The translations under genes were made by a program, and so were the position numbers. Positions 18,877-32,369 of a DNA stretch of 64,000 nucleotides are shown in pieces. Each line of letters starts with the position of its first letter. Positions within the stretch are counted from its first letter, which is position 1. Below the pieces are notes generated by a model. The model saw only the letters and a list, made by a program, of their open reading frames with translations. It searched no databases and was not told the origin of the DNA. Source of the stretch: Ascochyta rabiei (lineage: Eukaryota > Ascomycota > Dothideomycetes > Pleosporales > Didymellaceae); the NCBI RefSeq assembly GCF_004011695.2, contig NC_082410.1, positions 1,736,001 to 1,800,000 on the forward strand. Direction: 5' to 3'.

Positions 18877-19770
18877 CTATGATGAAAGTCTACGTAAAAG
18901 ACCGTTGAGCGGGCCAATAGCCTTTGCACCTGACATGACATCTCGGCCTCCATCTCTTGCTCTGCACACGGCTTTCTCAACCCTGCCGTCCTTGGTCACC
19001 ACTAGCACGGCAGTGCGTCCATCTGACCAAGTGATGGTGATCTGTCGAACGGCCGCATCTGTCTCGAATTCAAGCATGCGGATTGGCCCATTGCCATCCT
19101 CTTCCTCGGCATCTGAACTGTCATCGCTCACGAACGCATTTAGCACTTTGCCACCAGAGGCGAAATGGTCTCCCACATCGTCTGCCCGGGCATCGGGGAG
19201 CTTTGCCTCCTTCCTCAGATCTTGAACAGTCTGGAGACGCATATGCCAACTGACCAGCTCTCTCCTCAATGCTCGTCCAAACTTGACAAGATCCTGCTCT
19301 GCGTCCTTTGCGCCATCCACGTTTCTCGTGCCTTGCGGTAACCACCTGTTGGCCAGCTGCTGTAGCGGGAGGCATGCTGGTATGGTGTGTTTGTGGATTC
19401 GCAGTCGCTTCGAGTTCCCATACTCTCTGAGCGTGAAGAGGACATGGTAGGTGTCGACAAAACTGCCGTTGACGGGCGCCTCGATGCCAACACCCAGTAT
19501 GGCACCCTTGTCCACCGCGTACGGGTCAGGGTCTTTGACTTTGTATGCGGTTACACCTGCACAGGCGCGATATATGTTCTCGAGGTTTCGTTTCAACTGC
19601 TGGTCGACTACGCGCTTCGCGGTCGTATCGTTACCGAGACGCGACACGAGATGGGGTTGTGAGAGGAAAATTGAAGACAGGTTCGCGCGGTGTGCTTTCA
19701 GTCTGGCTACACGGGCACGCAGACGACTGATATCAGCGTCCAATTGTTCAGCAGAGTCCGTCGTCGACAT
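18877..19770 (-). CDS. kinetochore protein CENP-O/Mcm21-like
   Basis: Single exon of 297 aa from ATG 19770 (MSTTDSAEQLDADISRL). The frame is open further upstream to another ATG at 19962, so an N-terminal extension of 64 residues cannot be excluded. I favour 19770 because the heptad-like coiled coil (LDADISRLRARVARLKAHR) starts right after it, as in the family. The C-terminal half has the CENP-O core pattern: DTYHVLF, a basic strand, HTIPACLPLQQLANRWLP, then KFGRALRRELVSWHMRLQTV. CENP-O/Mcm21 belongs to the constitutive centromere-associated network (COMA complex: Ctf19, Okp1, Mcm21, Ame1) and acts at the inner kinetochore. Assignment rests on recalled family pattern, so moderately sure. Confidence 0.72.
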   Translation of the reverse strand: MSTTDSAEQLDADISRLRARVARLKAHRANLSSIFLSQPHLVSRLGNDTTAKRVVDQQLKRNLENIYRACAGVTAYKVKDPDPYAVDKGAILGVGIEAPVNGSFVDTYHVLFTLREYGNSKRLRIHKHTIPACLPLQQLANRWLPQGTRNVDGAKDAEQDLVKFGRALRRELVSWHMRLQTVQDLRKEAKLPDARADDVGDHFASGGKVLNAFVSDDSSDAEEEDGNGPIRMLEFETDAAVRQITITWSDGRTAVLVVTKDGRVEKAVCRARDGGRDVMSGAKAIGPLNGLLRRLSS

Positions 19771-20172
19771 GTCGTTGGGCGTCGTTGTCGCAAACGTCAA
19801 GCTGCGCAGTGTTGATACACAACCAGGTACCGCCGAACGCGACCGCACGTGCACCCGCGGATCGCCTCGGCTCGCGCTAACAGACTTGAGAGGCCACGGT
19901 TCCCATCCAGGGACGACCAGGGTCACGGCTCCGTCACTATACCGTACCAGTGCTGCCCGCATTCTGCTGCCGTAGCTCTTAGACACCTTTCTTGCATCTC
20001 TTCAAGTCGCTCCTTTTCACTGTACACGTTACTCTACTGCACCTCCCCTGGTCCCTGACACCTGCTGCTTCCTGCCCATTCTCAACTCCACTTTCGCTCC
20101 CGTCCGCCCGGCTCATTTCAACCGCGGAGATTTCCGAGCACCCCTCCAGAAGGGTACGCAAGCTTCCCACAA
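19771..20172. promoter_or_regulatory. divergent promoter region (CENP-O-like / acetyl-CoA transporter)
   Basis: 402 bp between start codons. Pyrimidine-rich stretches on the plus strand lead into the transporter start, common in fungal 5' UTRs. May be partly coding if the longer CENP-O start is used. Confidence 0.4.
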
Positions 20173-22025
20173 ATGAGCAAACGCGCCTCCAAGTCCAAGA
20201 ACCGCGGCTCTGTACCACCCAAGAGCTCCACCGACTCGCTGCGGAAGGAGGACAACAACGGACATGCAAACACCAGCGCGACTATGAACGGTGTCATCCT
20301 CGAACACCGCCGCAGGCATGCGAGTATCGACGGCACCTCGCCCTCCAGCCAGGCCGCGAGTCTTATGGGCAACTCATCCTTCACCCTCGACGATGAGGTA
20401 CCGCCATTGGATGCCGAGGAGGGTCCTTCGAAAGGCTTCTTCGAGCTGTCGAAGAAGGACCAGCGCAATTTCCTGCTTCTTGTGCTGCTATACTTCCTCC
20501 AAGGCATACCCATGGGGCTGGCGCATGGTTCTGTACCATTTCTGCTCAAGAACGTCGTTTCGTACTCGGCCATTGGCGTCTTCTCGCTAGCCGCGTACCC
20601 ATACTCGTTAAAGCTTCTCTGGAGTCCAATCGTAGATGCCATGTGGTCACCGAAGGTTGGCCGAAGAAAGAGCTGGATCTTGCCCATCCAGACCATCTCT
20701 GGTTTCTCCATGATCTGGCTGGGGAAAAACATCAACAGGCTGTTGGCACAGGCTGGCGAGTCAGACGGTAGCGTTTGGTCTTTCACCTGGTGGTGGTTTG
20801 CTCTGGTCTTCCTTTGCGCAACACAGGATATTGCTGTGGATGGTACGATCCTCTTTCAACATGGCATTTAGGAGCTAAGCTAACATCTCCCAGGTTGGGC
20901 TCTTACTCTCCTTTCCAATGAGAACCTCGCATACGCCTCGACCGCTCAAACTGTTGGTCTCACAGCTGGCCAGTTCCTTTCATACACGGTTTTCCTCGCC
21001 TTCAACTCGAAGGACTTCGCAAACAAATGGTTCCGCCCCGCAGGCGCAGCCGCTGAGACCGGTCTCCTCGAACTCGACAGCTACCTCACGTTCTGGGGCT
21101 GGGCGTACCTTATTGTGACCCTTGGTCTCGCTCTCATGAAGCGCGAAGACCGCGACAGGAATACCGATGGCATCAAGGAAGTTTACAAGACCATGTGGGG
21201 CATCCTCAAGCTCAAGAACATCCAATCCTTCATCATCATCCACCTAATCGCCAAGATTGGCTTCCAAGCCAACGACGCAGTCACCAGCTTGAAGCTGCTG
21301 GACAAGGGTCTCAAGCAGGAAGAGCTGTCCCTTGTGATTCTCGTCGACTTTCCCGTCGAGGTGTTCCTGGGCTACTACATTGGCAAATGGTGCCAGACAT
21401 ACCCACCCATGCATATATGGTGTTGGTCCTTCATCGGTCGTCTCGTGGCAGCAGGCTTCGCACAATTCGTTGTATCCATCTTCCCTGCTGGCGGCGCGAC
21501 GGGCGGGTTCCTACTCATCGTTATTGCCGAACACGTGCTGTCCACCTTTATGAACACGGTCATGTTCGTTGCAGTCTCAGCATTCCATGCGAAGATCTCT
21601 GACCCTGTTATCGGCGGTACTTACATGACGCTGCTTGCTACGTACGTATCTCCCTCCCCACTTGTCACACAACGCTTTACTGACACAACCACAGCGTGTC
21701 AAACCTTGGCGGCACATTCCCGCGCTTCTTCGTCCTCAAAGCCGTCGACATGTTCACCTTCGCTACCTGCTCTCCCCCTTCCATCCCCCCAAAGACAGAC
21801 CTCCTCAAGGGCCCCTTGGTCACACAGCCGTTCTCGTGTGCGCTCGAGGGCGACAAGCACCGCTGCATCAACGGCGGAGGCGTGTGCAACGTCACCACCG
21901 ACGGATACTATATTGTAAACATTCTGTGCATTCTTGTCGGCATCATCACCTTCTGGGGCTACATCAAACCCGCCGTTATGCGCATACAGGCCCTACCCTT
22001 GCGCGCGTGGAGACTGGCTGCTTGA
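20173..22025 (+). CDS. acetyl-CoA transporter, SLC33/AT-1 family
   Basis: Exons 20173-20842, 20894-21641 and 21695-22025, giving 582 aa. After about 85 polar residues the membrane core begins: FLLLVLLYFLQGIPMGLA, SLKLLWSPIVDAMW, GRRKSWILPIQ, TQDIAVDGWAL (across the first intron), then LLDKGLKQEELSL and a late segment with FVAVSAFHAKISDP. These are hallmarks of the AT-1/SLC33A1 family, an MFS-like group with about 10-12 helices. The human protein moves cytosolic acetyl-CoA into the ER lumen for protein acetylation; the fungal homologues are little studied. A cysteine-containing luminal-type loop (C-S-C-A region, about residues 510-550) precedes the last helix. Good family confidence; compartment inferred. 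Confidence 0.92.
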
Positions 22026-23032
22026 AAACGCCAGGGGTGTTGAATACATAGATGGCTAGATAGACGGGAATCGTTTACATGGGTTCGCGTGTACAAAACT
22101 GCGTTACAGGCATTGCATGTGTCTCTCTACACATTCTTCCTTGGCCAAGTGCTGGGGCTGTGCTTGCTTGACGCTGACGAGGAATCATGTTGCGTTGCAG
22201 TGGCTCGGTGATTGTGAATGAAACCCCTTGTACGGAGGGGCACCTGTGCGCAAGAAGACATGGGACCGTAGGAGCAGAAGAGAGGAGAAGAGAGGAGAAG
22301 AGGGACGAGGAGCGCCCGAGAGGCACGTAAAGATGCATAGGCGTGAACCGCTTTCAATAGCTTACATCCCCAAAGGTTTGCTCATTGATTGATGAACGCG
22401 ACAAAATAAAGAAAGGACAGACATTGTTGATCGAGTGTTGGAGCCTTGTTCACCGCCCTAAACAGAGTAGGGACCAAACGTAGAAACAAGTCCGCTGCGC
22501 TGTCAAGGCCCCTCCACGAGACTTCCAAAAGGCTCCCACTCCTCGCAACCCAGATCAAGAATACCAACATATCGAGAGAAAGCCATGCGAAATCGTAGCC
22601 GATAGGACAACCGTGATCGTAGCGCAGCCGTAAGTCATGTCCTGCTCCCATCCTTCAAAACACAGCAAACGACCTTTGATCATTCAACCTCTTGTTTCGC
22701 CGGCGAATACGAGAGGCAAAGCGAAGCGTACAAGCCCATCTAGATGGCCACGGGATGCCGAGGCAGATTACAGTCGTGGTAATCGTTACAGAATGCCGTG
22801 CGCCGCTCTCGCATACAAAGACTTGGAAAGGGGTGTTGGTGTACAAATGCCGAAGAGTAATTGGGTTGCCATGGGCGCGAAAGCGATTTCGAGTATGCTG
22901 GGTTCGGATTCGCAAAGGTAGATCGGCGTCGGGACTCGGGAAGGCTATCGAGATGTTGCTGTCTATCGACGCCCAAACCTGCTGTATGAATTATTGGCAT
23001 GAGTTCTAAATGAGATGATCGCAGAAAGAGAT
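22026..23032. other. convergent intergenic region (acetyl-CoA transporter / PP1)
   Basis: About 1 kb holding both 3' UTRs. Includes a short purine repeat (agaggagaag units) at about 22275-22310. No supported gene. Confidence 0.4.
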
Positions 23033-24179
<1,147 letters not shown>

Positions 24180-26124
24180 AGCTGTGACTTGCTACCGGCT
24201 TGGTAGAGGGTGTCGGAGGGAGCAAGGGAGAACCTCGCACGGGTGGGGCCGGAGAGAAGGAGCGCTTTAAATCGAAAGTTCTTGTTCCCTGGAAACGTGT
24301 TGTTAGCAAAGCTAGCTCCGCTGGCACATGGCGGCGACGCAGCGACCAAGGCTCTGGCACGCTGCTCTTGGCGCACACGCCTACTCGGTGAGGATGTGGG
24401 CGGACACGTGCAACGAGTAAGAGTCCAACATACCTCAAGTGCAGATGGGCCGGTCCTTGTAGACACTGGTTGCGAGCGGTGGGCGCTGTTTGGAGAATGG
24501 CTCAAAGCCCCTCAGAGACGCCTTGCGGCAGTGCTGGGTCTACTCGACGCTGGGAGTGACTCGCGAGTCGGTGTCGTCAATTGCGCACGTGCTCAACCGT
24601 GTACCTGTGCGGGCGGTGTGGTGGTCGGTTGAGGGCGCGATGGGAGCGGGGCGCTGGGGCGTTTGTTGTGGCCGAAGGGTGTCGAGTGGGATGCTGAGGG
24701 ACGAAACCTCACCGCCTGGCTGCGACGTGGAATGCGGGGTCAAGAGGCGAATGCTGCGTGGTGGTGCTCGATGCTGCACGGCAGGGAAGTGAACGGTGCG
24801 TCACAAGGCTTTTACTACTCAGAAGTCGGGGCAGGTGGGTGGTGCGAGTGGTAGAGCGTCGCTGCGTGGTAGTTTTGCCTGGATTGTTTCGTCCTTGGGC
24901 TAGCGCTTGGCAGAGAAGTACGAGCTAGGCTTAACTGAGAACGCGCGGCTGACGACGAGGGATGCAATGGCAGATACTCAAAGGGCCGCTGGAAGCTGAG
25001 GCAGAGTGCAGGTGAGGCGTGTCTGAGCCTAAAGGGAGCGAGGCCTCGATGTCTGGGGGCAGGGCCTGCGCTGGATCAGTCAAGCGCTCTGTCATCATCC
25101 CGGATGTACCGCCCACTCACACGCGTTGCATAGCGGCTCGACCCAACGCCTGCATGCGCATTCTGGTGTGCTCACGAGTCCTGCGAGCAAGCACAGCATG
25201 GCAACATTTCTCTCAGTTCGCTACTAGCGGGATGCTTTCACTATATTCGAGCTGCACTCATTCGCTACCGCTGTTTGACAGCTCTCCAAGACTTCGAGTC
25301 CGACTCTCCTGCTGGGCTTGGGTGCCAACGTGCCCAACTCTGGAGACGAACTGGGCGCGTCCCCTTACGCACCGAGTATCTCTATGCGCCAGTGCGCCTG
25401 CCTTGACCACACAGACCGTTTCAGCTTCTCAACAGATATCATCGCGAACTTCTTCAGATGTTCGCAGCACTTGCTTTGTGCGCCTCTCGCTGTTGGTCGC
25501 ACATCAGCGCTGGCCAGGGAACGTGAAATATCACGTGCGTGCCAGCTAGCATGTCTACTCGTCCGCGCTCATGGACGTCGGATTTTGCCATGGAAGTCAT
25601 CGTCACATTCGACTGTGCAGCTACCTAAGATCGTGTCCAACTATCCGCTCTTCGTTATGCAATACGTCAAACAACGCCCCTTCCTTGCCCACAAGCAAAG
25701 CTAGATGAGCCATGGTTGCAAATCAAAAGCAGAGTCTTCCAAGCCCAACAAAAACGCCATGGAATGATTAATGATACAAAGACAGAGTCGTGACAGGTCC
25801 GTTAGAACCATGCAGGAAATGCAAGCACAGCCAGCCTTTTGGGGGAGGAAAATGCCGCCGGTGTATCGATATGCGTGAGCGTAAACGCAGAGGAACAAAC
25901 AACGAGCGTGACGCAGGCGCTCAAGTCCTTCAAGCTGAAACCCATCCAACGCCATGCAAAAAGAACCATGTGCGCGAGACCTAAAACAGCAGAGATGCGG
26001 AAGGAAAACAAGCCAAAATGGTCTGACCGCACCATCGCGACTATGCAGGCGCAGATTCCTGAAAATGAACAAGACAAATCTTTTGGGTATCGCAAAAGTA
26101 ATTAGATCAGGGTGATGTAGGGAG
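24180..26124. other. intergenic region upstream of PP1
   Basis: 1.9 kb between the PP1 start and the LRR gene stop (both minus strand). Open frames are present but GC-driven, with no recognisable motif. Presumed PP1 promoter and possible 5' UTR intron(s), plus LRR 3' UTR. Confidence 0.4.
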
Positions 26125-28658
26125 TCACCCAAGTGTACGACCTCCCGAGACAATCCCTTGGCTGGGCATCCGCGGTTGTGCTGGTCGTATGGTAGGCGAG
26201 CTGCACCCTCGCTCTGGAGAGAGATCCGAAGCCGCCGAGTCCCAGTTTTCGTCTCCTAGCGCACTTAGCCAGGTGTTGCCGAAGTCTTGTCGCAGTGCTT
26301 CGATCTTCTTCTTGTACAGATCGTTGCTCATATCGAACTCCTGCTCGGGAAGCTGTGGCGCCTTGCTGTCAGTGGTAGTATCGATGGGCGGCAGTTGCTG
26401 GTGCGTTGTGTGGGTAGTGTCAATGACGACTCGCTCGTCCTGTGAGGCCTTCTTCATGGGATCGCCAGTGATCTGGCCATTTTGTGGTTCTTCGAAACGA
26501 GGCTTGTCCGGAATTGACACGTCCGCAACGGGGTTTTGTATCCTGGGCGGTGTTCTTGCTGACGTATCTTCGTAAGAAAATGCAGTGAGGCCAGATGCAG
26601 CGGACTGCTGCATCGCCTCGGTCTGGGACAATTCGACTATCCTTCGCTTGGGCCCTTTCTTCTTCCGTTGAGAACCTTGTGCAACTTGCGAACTTCGTGC
26701 ACTCTTCTGGCGTTGCAGCGAGCCGGAACGCCTGAGCCCATCATGTCCATCCGATGTAGAATCAATAGCTTTAACGACCTTGGGCGGCACATGTGGCGGG
26801 GGTGAGTCATCTTCGGCAGGCGGCTTGACAACAGGAACTCCTGGCAACTCTGGCGCTCGATCAACGAGTTGTTTTCTCTCAGCATTGCTAGGTCCTGTGG
26901 AATCAATGATGACATCCTCGGTGTAGCCAGGTGTTCTGCGAAATAGGTTGAAAATAGTAATTCGGTAATTAGGGTACGACTTGCAGAATGGGTTACGGTG
27001 GACGTAGATCTCGGTAATATCAGGTATGACAGTGAGACGTGCGAGTTCGGTAGGATCCGTCAAGTTGTTATCTCTGAGGTCGACTCGCTCCAAAGACAAC
27101 AGACGCTCGATGCCGGCCAAAGAAGACAAACGATTGGAACGAAGATTCAGAGTTGTGATTGCAGGTAACGGATTACGGCCCAGGGACTGCAAGCCCTCAA
27201 TCATGCAGTTGGAGAGGTTGAGAGCACGCAGGCAAGTCAGCGTGGCCAAACTATCTGGTATCTCGCTGAAGAGGTTGGCGGACAGGTCGAGTGACTGCAG
27301 AGTGTTCGTAAGCGGCGCAAGACTGTTTGAAGATATGTTGGTGAGCGCATTGTCAGCTAGACTTAAATGTCTCAGAAACCGCCATTTCGTCGAAGGTAAC
27401 CAGCCCAAGGAGAGAAGATTGGACGAACTTCCCCTAGGTGTGTTTGATCGCACGCTCGATGCGGAGCTTCCAGAGGAGCGCCGGTAATTCGGCGCACTGC
27501 TCCTTCCATGAGTGTGGCTGGAGCCGTGTCGCGAGCTGGTGGGCCGAGATGGAGACGAGCTTCGCTGGCGCTGAGCCGCAGGGGTTTTGCCAGTGTAGTG
27601 TCGCGTAGCATCAGAGCTACGGGGACTCGAACCTTGTCTGCTGGGAGCATTCGGTGAAGATGGTGGGGAGTCTTCGGATCTTGCTAGGTTCGCGTGTTTC
27701 GAGGTAGGACTTGCCGTAGGCCAAGGTACCGATGGTGAATGAGGTGCTTTCGCAGATCGTCTGCGGCGCTTGTCAATGTCGTCCAAGACGATATTGATAA
27801 GAAGATCAGCCGGGTCGTCGACACCTGCTCGCTTGACAGTCAGGCTGCGGAGATTTTCAGCAAGTCGGTCCCATCCATAGAACTGGCGGAAGTCGACGTC
27901 GTAGATCTCGAGAGCTGTCACGTTTTTGAAGGCAAACAAAGGCACGGCGGTGTCGAAAGGAAACTCTTCGTAGCCCGCAATCAGGCGAGCTTTGTGATCT
28001 GGAGCCAGTCGTAAACACGGGATCTTGGTGAACGCGGAGTACAAGTATCTCAGATCCTCCTGGAGCAATGCCTTCTGCTTCTCAGCTTTGGCCACACTGT
28101 TGGATCCAATCCGCAGGCTTGACCACAGGGATGACATGCCCGACATGACACTGCGCACACTCGAAACCGAGTGGATCGAATTGCCGTCCGAGTTCTTGGT
28201 CCTGTGGCGCTGCGTGTTGCTGAGGAACGATACGTAGTTGGTAGGCGAGGCATCGGTGTGAATGTTCTCGAGCCGAACGTTCATGGGCCCGACGGGGATA
28301 GAAGTGTCCTCGAAGCGCGAGAGTAGGTAGAACAGGTGGTGCGGGGTCAAAGTCAACTTCGCGGGCTTGATCGTGGGCGAGGTGAAGGTCAAGGAAGGCA
28401 GCGAGAGCGCTGCAGCCCAGACACTGGAAGAGGAGGAGGGCGGGGGGCTCGAGGGCGCCGTGGGCGAGGAGGGAGAGATTGGATTGCTTTGGCCATGTTT
28501 GGGAGATTGACGCTGCAACTGCAGAGCATTTGCAAGCGCTTTCTCATGCGTCCGTACAAAGTACGCCAAGTTCTGCAGCACATCAGTCTCGGTCCGCTGT
28601 AGTAGTGCTCTGCGTGCACACGCACTCTTATGAAAACCTGTCCATCCTCTGTGTCCAT
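26125..28658 (-). CDS. leucine-rich repeat protein
   Basis: Two exons (28626-28658 and 26125-28572), 826 aa. The first exon is only 33 nt (MDTEDGQVFIR); a 53-nt intron with an ACTGAT branch site joins it to NLAYFVRTHEKALANAL. The open frame continues upstream of exon 2, but that stretch is the intron and 5' UTR. Residues about 200-330 hold conserved blocks such as ALEIYDVDFRQFYGWDRLAE and DDPADLLINIVLDDIDKRRR. About 330-400 is Ser/Arg-rich. About 405-570 contains five or so LRRs (LSLADNALTNI, LDLSANLFSEIP, LNLRSNRLSSLAGIERL, VDLRDNNLTD) capped by YVHRNPFCKSYPNYRI. The C-terminal 250 residues are low complexity. The LRR-cap layout resembles nischarin/STK11IP-type scaffolds; the function is unknown. 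Confidence 0.85.
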
Positions 28659-29522
28659 GATTTATGGCTCGCAGACAGCGACTGCATATAGAGCGCCGGG
28701 CGTGTCTATCAGAAGGGTGGATCGAGGCGCGGTCGCTATCACGGAGGCCGCTGGCGGGAGGCACTCGGTACTCGCTTGTCACGTCGTGTCGCGGGGCCTT
28801 TGCGGAGCGCCTGCGTGCTGCGGCAAAGTCACCTGAATACTGCTGGAACAGTCAGCAGTGAAGGGCAGGTGCAGCGTGCAGAGGCCGTGTGCACCGTCGT
28901 TGCAGAGCATCAGGGCATTGTTGCTGTGCTGCAAAGCCTTGGCAGCTCGGAGGGGGAGGGTGGCCGGCGTGGACTCGAAGTAATTACCTACCGTTCGTTT
29001 GACGTCGTCCTGATGCCCTAGGCAAGGAGACCTAGGTGACGAAAAATGCTACGGCGGGCAGCCCGATAATATGCAGCGGCGGCGCACGGAAAGACAGCCC
29101 ACTGGCGGCGGCGAGTTGCACAGGGCTAAGCTGCGTGTCCAGTGGTGGGCCAAAGAGAGGTGCAGGTTCGTGCGGTCGCGAGATGCACGGGAGTCCGAAC
29201 TGCGCCCGGGACAGCGAGGAGTGGTCAGGAAGGAAAAGGACGAGCCGGTGCATGCGCTCGCTGATGCAGCAGAGTGCAGAGTGCAGGGAGGCGAGGCGTC
29301 GACAATGGAGCCGCGCAGGGGGGCGCGTTGTTTACAATGTGGATTGAGAAAAGCACTGGTGAGCGGCCACACGTCGAGAAATTAGATGCCTTTTCCGACA
29401 GCGGGCTGCCGTGTTCAGACCTGGGGCGATCTGGAGGGGCTCAACGACAAGGCTTGCGGAACACGGCCGGGGGGTCAACTTCAGCGATCGAGCCTCGAGG
29501 TGTTTCCATGCAGCGCAGCAGA

Positions 29523-29580
29523 GCAGGCCCAGGCAGGCAGGCCGGCAGGCAGGCAGGCAGGCAGGTAAGCAAGCAAGCTG
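29523..29580 (+). repeat. CAGG/CAAG tetranucleotide repeat
   Basis: Run of aggc units with one ccgg interruption, grading into aagc units. Simple microsatellite; open frames across it are artefacts of the repeat. Confidence 0.85.
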
Positions 29581-29667
29581 CCAACAAAAGGAAGCGTGGT
29601 GAAGACACGTCCACCACACCACAAGTCAAGCACCAGGATAGCCCAAAGGCAGCATCGCAGCGAGCAA

Positions 29668-29758
29668 GGCCTGGAGAGCCAGCGATAAACACCCAAGCCC
29701 TGGAGAGCCGTCGATAAACACCCAAGCCCTGGAGAGCCGTCGATAAACACCCAAGCCC
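29668..29758 (+). repeat. 29-bp minisatellite, three copies
   Basis: Three direct copies of a 29-bp unit (29668-29696, 29697-29725, 29726-29754) plus the first 4 nt of a fourth. Copies 2 and 3 are identical; copy 1 differs at a few positions. The unit length is not a multiple of 3. Confidence 0.92.
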
Positions 29759-32369
29759 ACGAGACCCTGGGCGCTCATTATTGGCCCGAGGGACGAGCGA
29801 TGCAGCGCTAGCAGACCACCCATGTCCTGCAGCTCTGCGCTTGTATCTCGCACGGCTGTGACTTCACGGTCGGGTATCGTGGGCATCAATCTCCCTGTCC
29901 ATGCCTGATCAGGCTGCAACGGCTCGGAACCCTCTGCGCTGAACGTCGCGGGTGCTCTGCGGCACAAGTCCACATGGCGGCATGCGCAAGGCGCTCAGCG
30001 AAGCATGTCGTGATGATGGATCCCAGCCATCTACGGATGGCTTTCAGCTTCCTCCAAGACTGGCGCCGAGCACCACCGGTTGCAGATGCGCTAGCGGATT
30101 GCCAGATACAGAAGGCTACCGCTCGGGCCAGGTCAGGACGCAGGACGAGGCCAACTCTGGGTAGTCGCTCGTGCTGCTCGAGCCTGACGGCAGACGGCAG
30201 ACGGCAGCATGATACTGACACTGCCCAGTGCTCAGCTCGCTGCTCGTCAAGAGATTGCGCAGGAAGCTTTTGCGCGGCGTAAATAGCCCGCGCTCCACCT
30301 GGCTGAGCATCTCTGCGACACACGGCCACCATGGTGGTCAAGCCCTGTCGTCGCACAGGCCGTGCATCATGAGCACACAGGGCAATCTTGGACGAGCCAC
30401 CGAGTCAGGTTGATATACCATATAGTATGTACGGTGGACCCTGGACCGCGTTCGCCGCGTTGGTCGTTGGCCGTTGGTCGTTGGTCGAGTCCAACCTCCA
30501 CCGCTGCACACCTCCAACAATAGGTAAGCTGACTTCTGACAGCTGCAAGACGGAGGCGTCTCTCCCTCGCTACACGCACTGCGCTCCACACAGGCCATAA
30601 CAGGCAGTCCACGAGAGTGCTCATCTGACTCCTGCCAGCCTTGACAACCCTGCGGCTACCGCGCTGCTGCACGCTGATACGCGCACCGAGTAACACAAGG
30701 CTTGGGGTATCAAACATCGAGGTAGCGCCGAATCCTTGCCATCCTCCTCCGTCAACCGACACCACTCAGGACATCGTGTGGCTTGCGTATTCCCCGTGCA
30801 CAGACCACCTCGTTACCTTGTTGACAAGGATGCTGGCGGCGCCCATTTGCACATTTCGAGATTAGCTAGCTACAACGGCAAGGCCATGGAACTGAAAAAC
30901 TGCGACAAACAGCATGGTGAACGGCGGATCTCCGTGTTTGACGAGCATGGTTCGCATCGTGTCCGCTCCCATCTTCCCGCGACTCAGACCACGTTGATGC
31001 GGGTGCCCTTCAGTGCACGTTTCGATAAACTTCCTAAGAGCCTGGGACCCCACTTGCCTTTCCTGATGACAGACGGAAATCAGCAATCAGATCCCTGCAA
31101 GTGGGCGGCTACCGAATCTCCGAAGCAAGACGACGCTCAACACCATGCCCCTCACTCACGGCTGCAGACGCACCGTCGTGCTTCCACGCTGCGATCGCAC
31201 GATCTCAACCACCACACCACTACTCAGAAATTGCCACGCCAATCAACGTCGTTTCTAACCGCTTGCTAACGAGGCTGGATCCATCTGTTCTGGCTAAGTG
31301 ACACTTTCTCGACAGCCATTCCATGCGGTGCAACAGGACTGACATGCTTCGGCTTTGTTCGATCTTCACCGCTAGATCGACTACCGAGCGTGCAACGGCC
31401 CCGTGGGGTTCAACACCTTTGACTGGCAATCAAGGCTTGTCACTAGAACGCAGTGGATGCAATGCAGCCTCATAGCCGGCAGGGGGCTCCAACTCGTCAC
31501 ATTGCATACTCAACCTTGCAGCGAGTTCTTTGTCCGCTCCACGCGTGAACCACCACACTGTAGTTTGGAATCCAAAGCTGAGACACTGAAGCTTCAGACT
31601 CGCCTTGCACCGGTTTCGCCCAATGGGCGGTGAAGCCTTATGCTCGGTTTCCGAGACTATCTGGCATTAACAAAGAATCGCCCACCAGCCAAGATGCCGC
31701 TCCGCATACCTTCACATGCCCAACGTCCCTTCAATTGCTATTTTCGGCTGTTGCCCAAGTGCCGACTTCCCTGTGCTGGCGCCCGTAACCAGCTTCTCAA
31801 ATCCGACATTGACATCATTGTGCATCTTCACCCTAGTGCGCCTATCAAACTTCCCCACATAGTCTACACATGGTTTCAGGACAAGCTTTTGTCGCTGCCA
31901 TATCACGACACCTATGCGAGACATCATGAGAGCTGGGCCACTCACGCGTACCTAGGTCTTAGTGTTTAGTTTGTACTACCCGTTCACGAGAACCATCAGC
32001 ACACCCCCACGTGAGTGTCTGCCACTCATAGTAGGTGCTTGACTTGACATGTGATTACCGTATTCTATGGTGTTTGCCATGCTTCGTTCCTTCACAAGGT
32101 CTAGGTAGGGTAGCAGGCCGTTCACAGACCATGGACATCGATCAGCCAACGTCTGAAGACGAAGTGGTCTAGTCAACCAAATGCATACGTCAAGACAAAC
32201 GCATGCAGTATGAGTTCATGACATTGAATCTTACGAGATCTGCCAATTGTACTCGCCTGGAGGGGTCCTGTATATCTCAGGCTTCGAAATCAGTGTTGGG
32301 TAGGTAGGGCAAATAAAATATGAAGAAAAAAAAATTGGCAAGCCTTGCGCAAATCAGCATTGTCTTTGG

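Larger units (their letters stand above)
28659..32369. other. 3.7-kb gene-poor interval with tandem repeats
   Basis: No gene supported on either strand. Several open frames of 60-180 codons exist, but none has a recognisable domain, a consistent codon bias or a splice structure. Contains a (CAGG)n-like tract near 29523-29580 and a 29-bp minisatellite at 29668-29758. Also holds the LRR gene promoter on its left side and the 3' UTR of the SET-domain gene on its right. Confidence 0.5.

Noticed and set aside
25019..25704. Overlapping open frames upstream of PP1
   Set aside because: No motif, no splice structure, frames overlap each other.
28659..28782. N-terminal extension of the LRR protein in the open frame up to 28782
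   Set aside because: A 33-nt first exon plus a good intron (28573-28625) yields the conserved MDTEDGQVFIR start; the upstream frame is intron and UTR.
29274..29750. Open frames across the CAGG and 29-bp repeats
   Set aside because: Repeat-generated (AGRQAGRQ-like and Leu/Pro-rich) translations.
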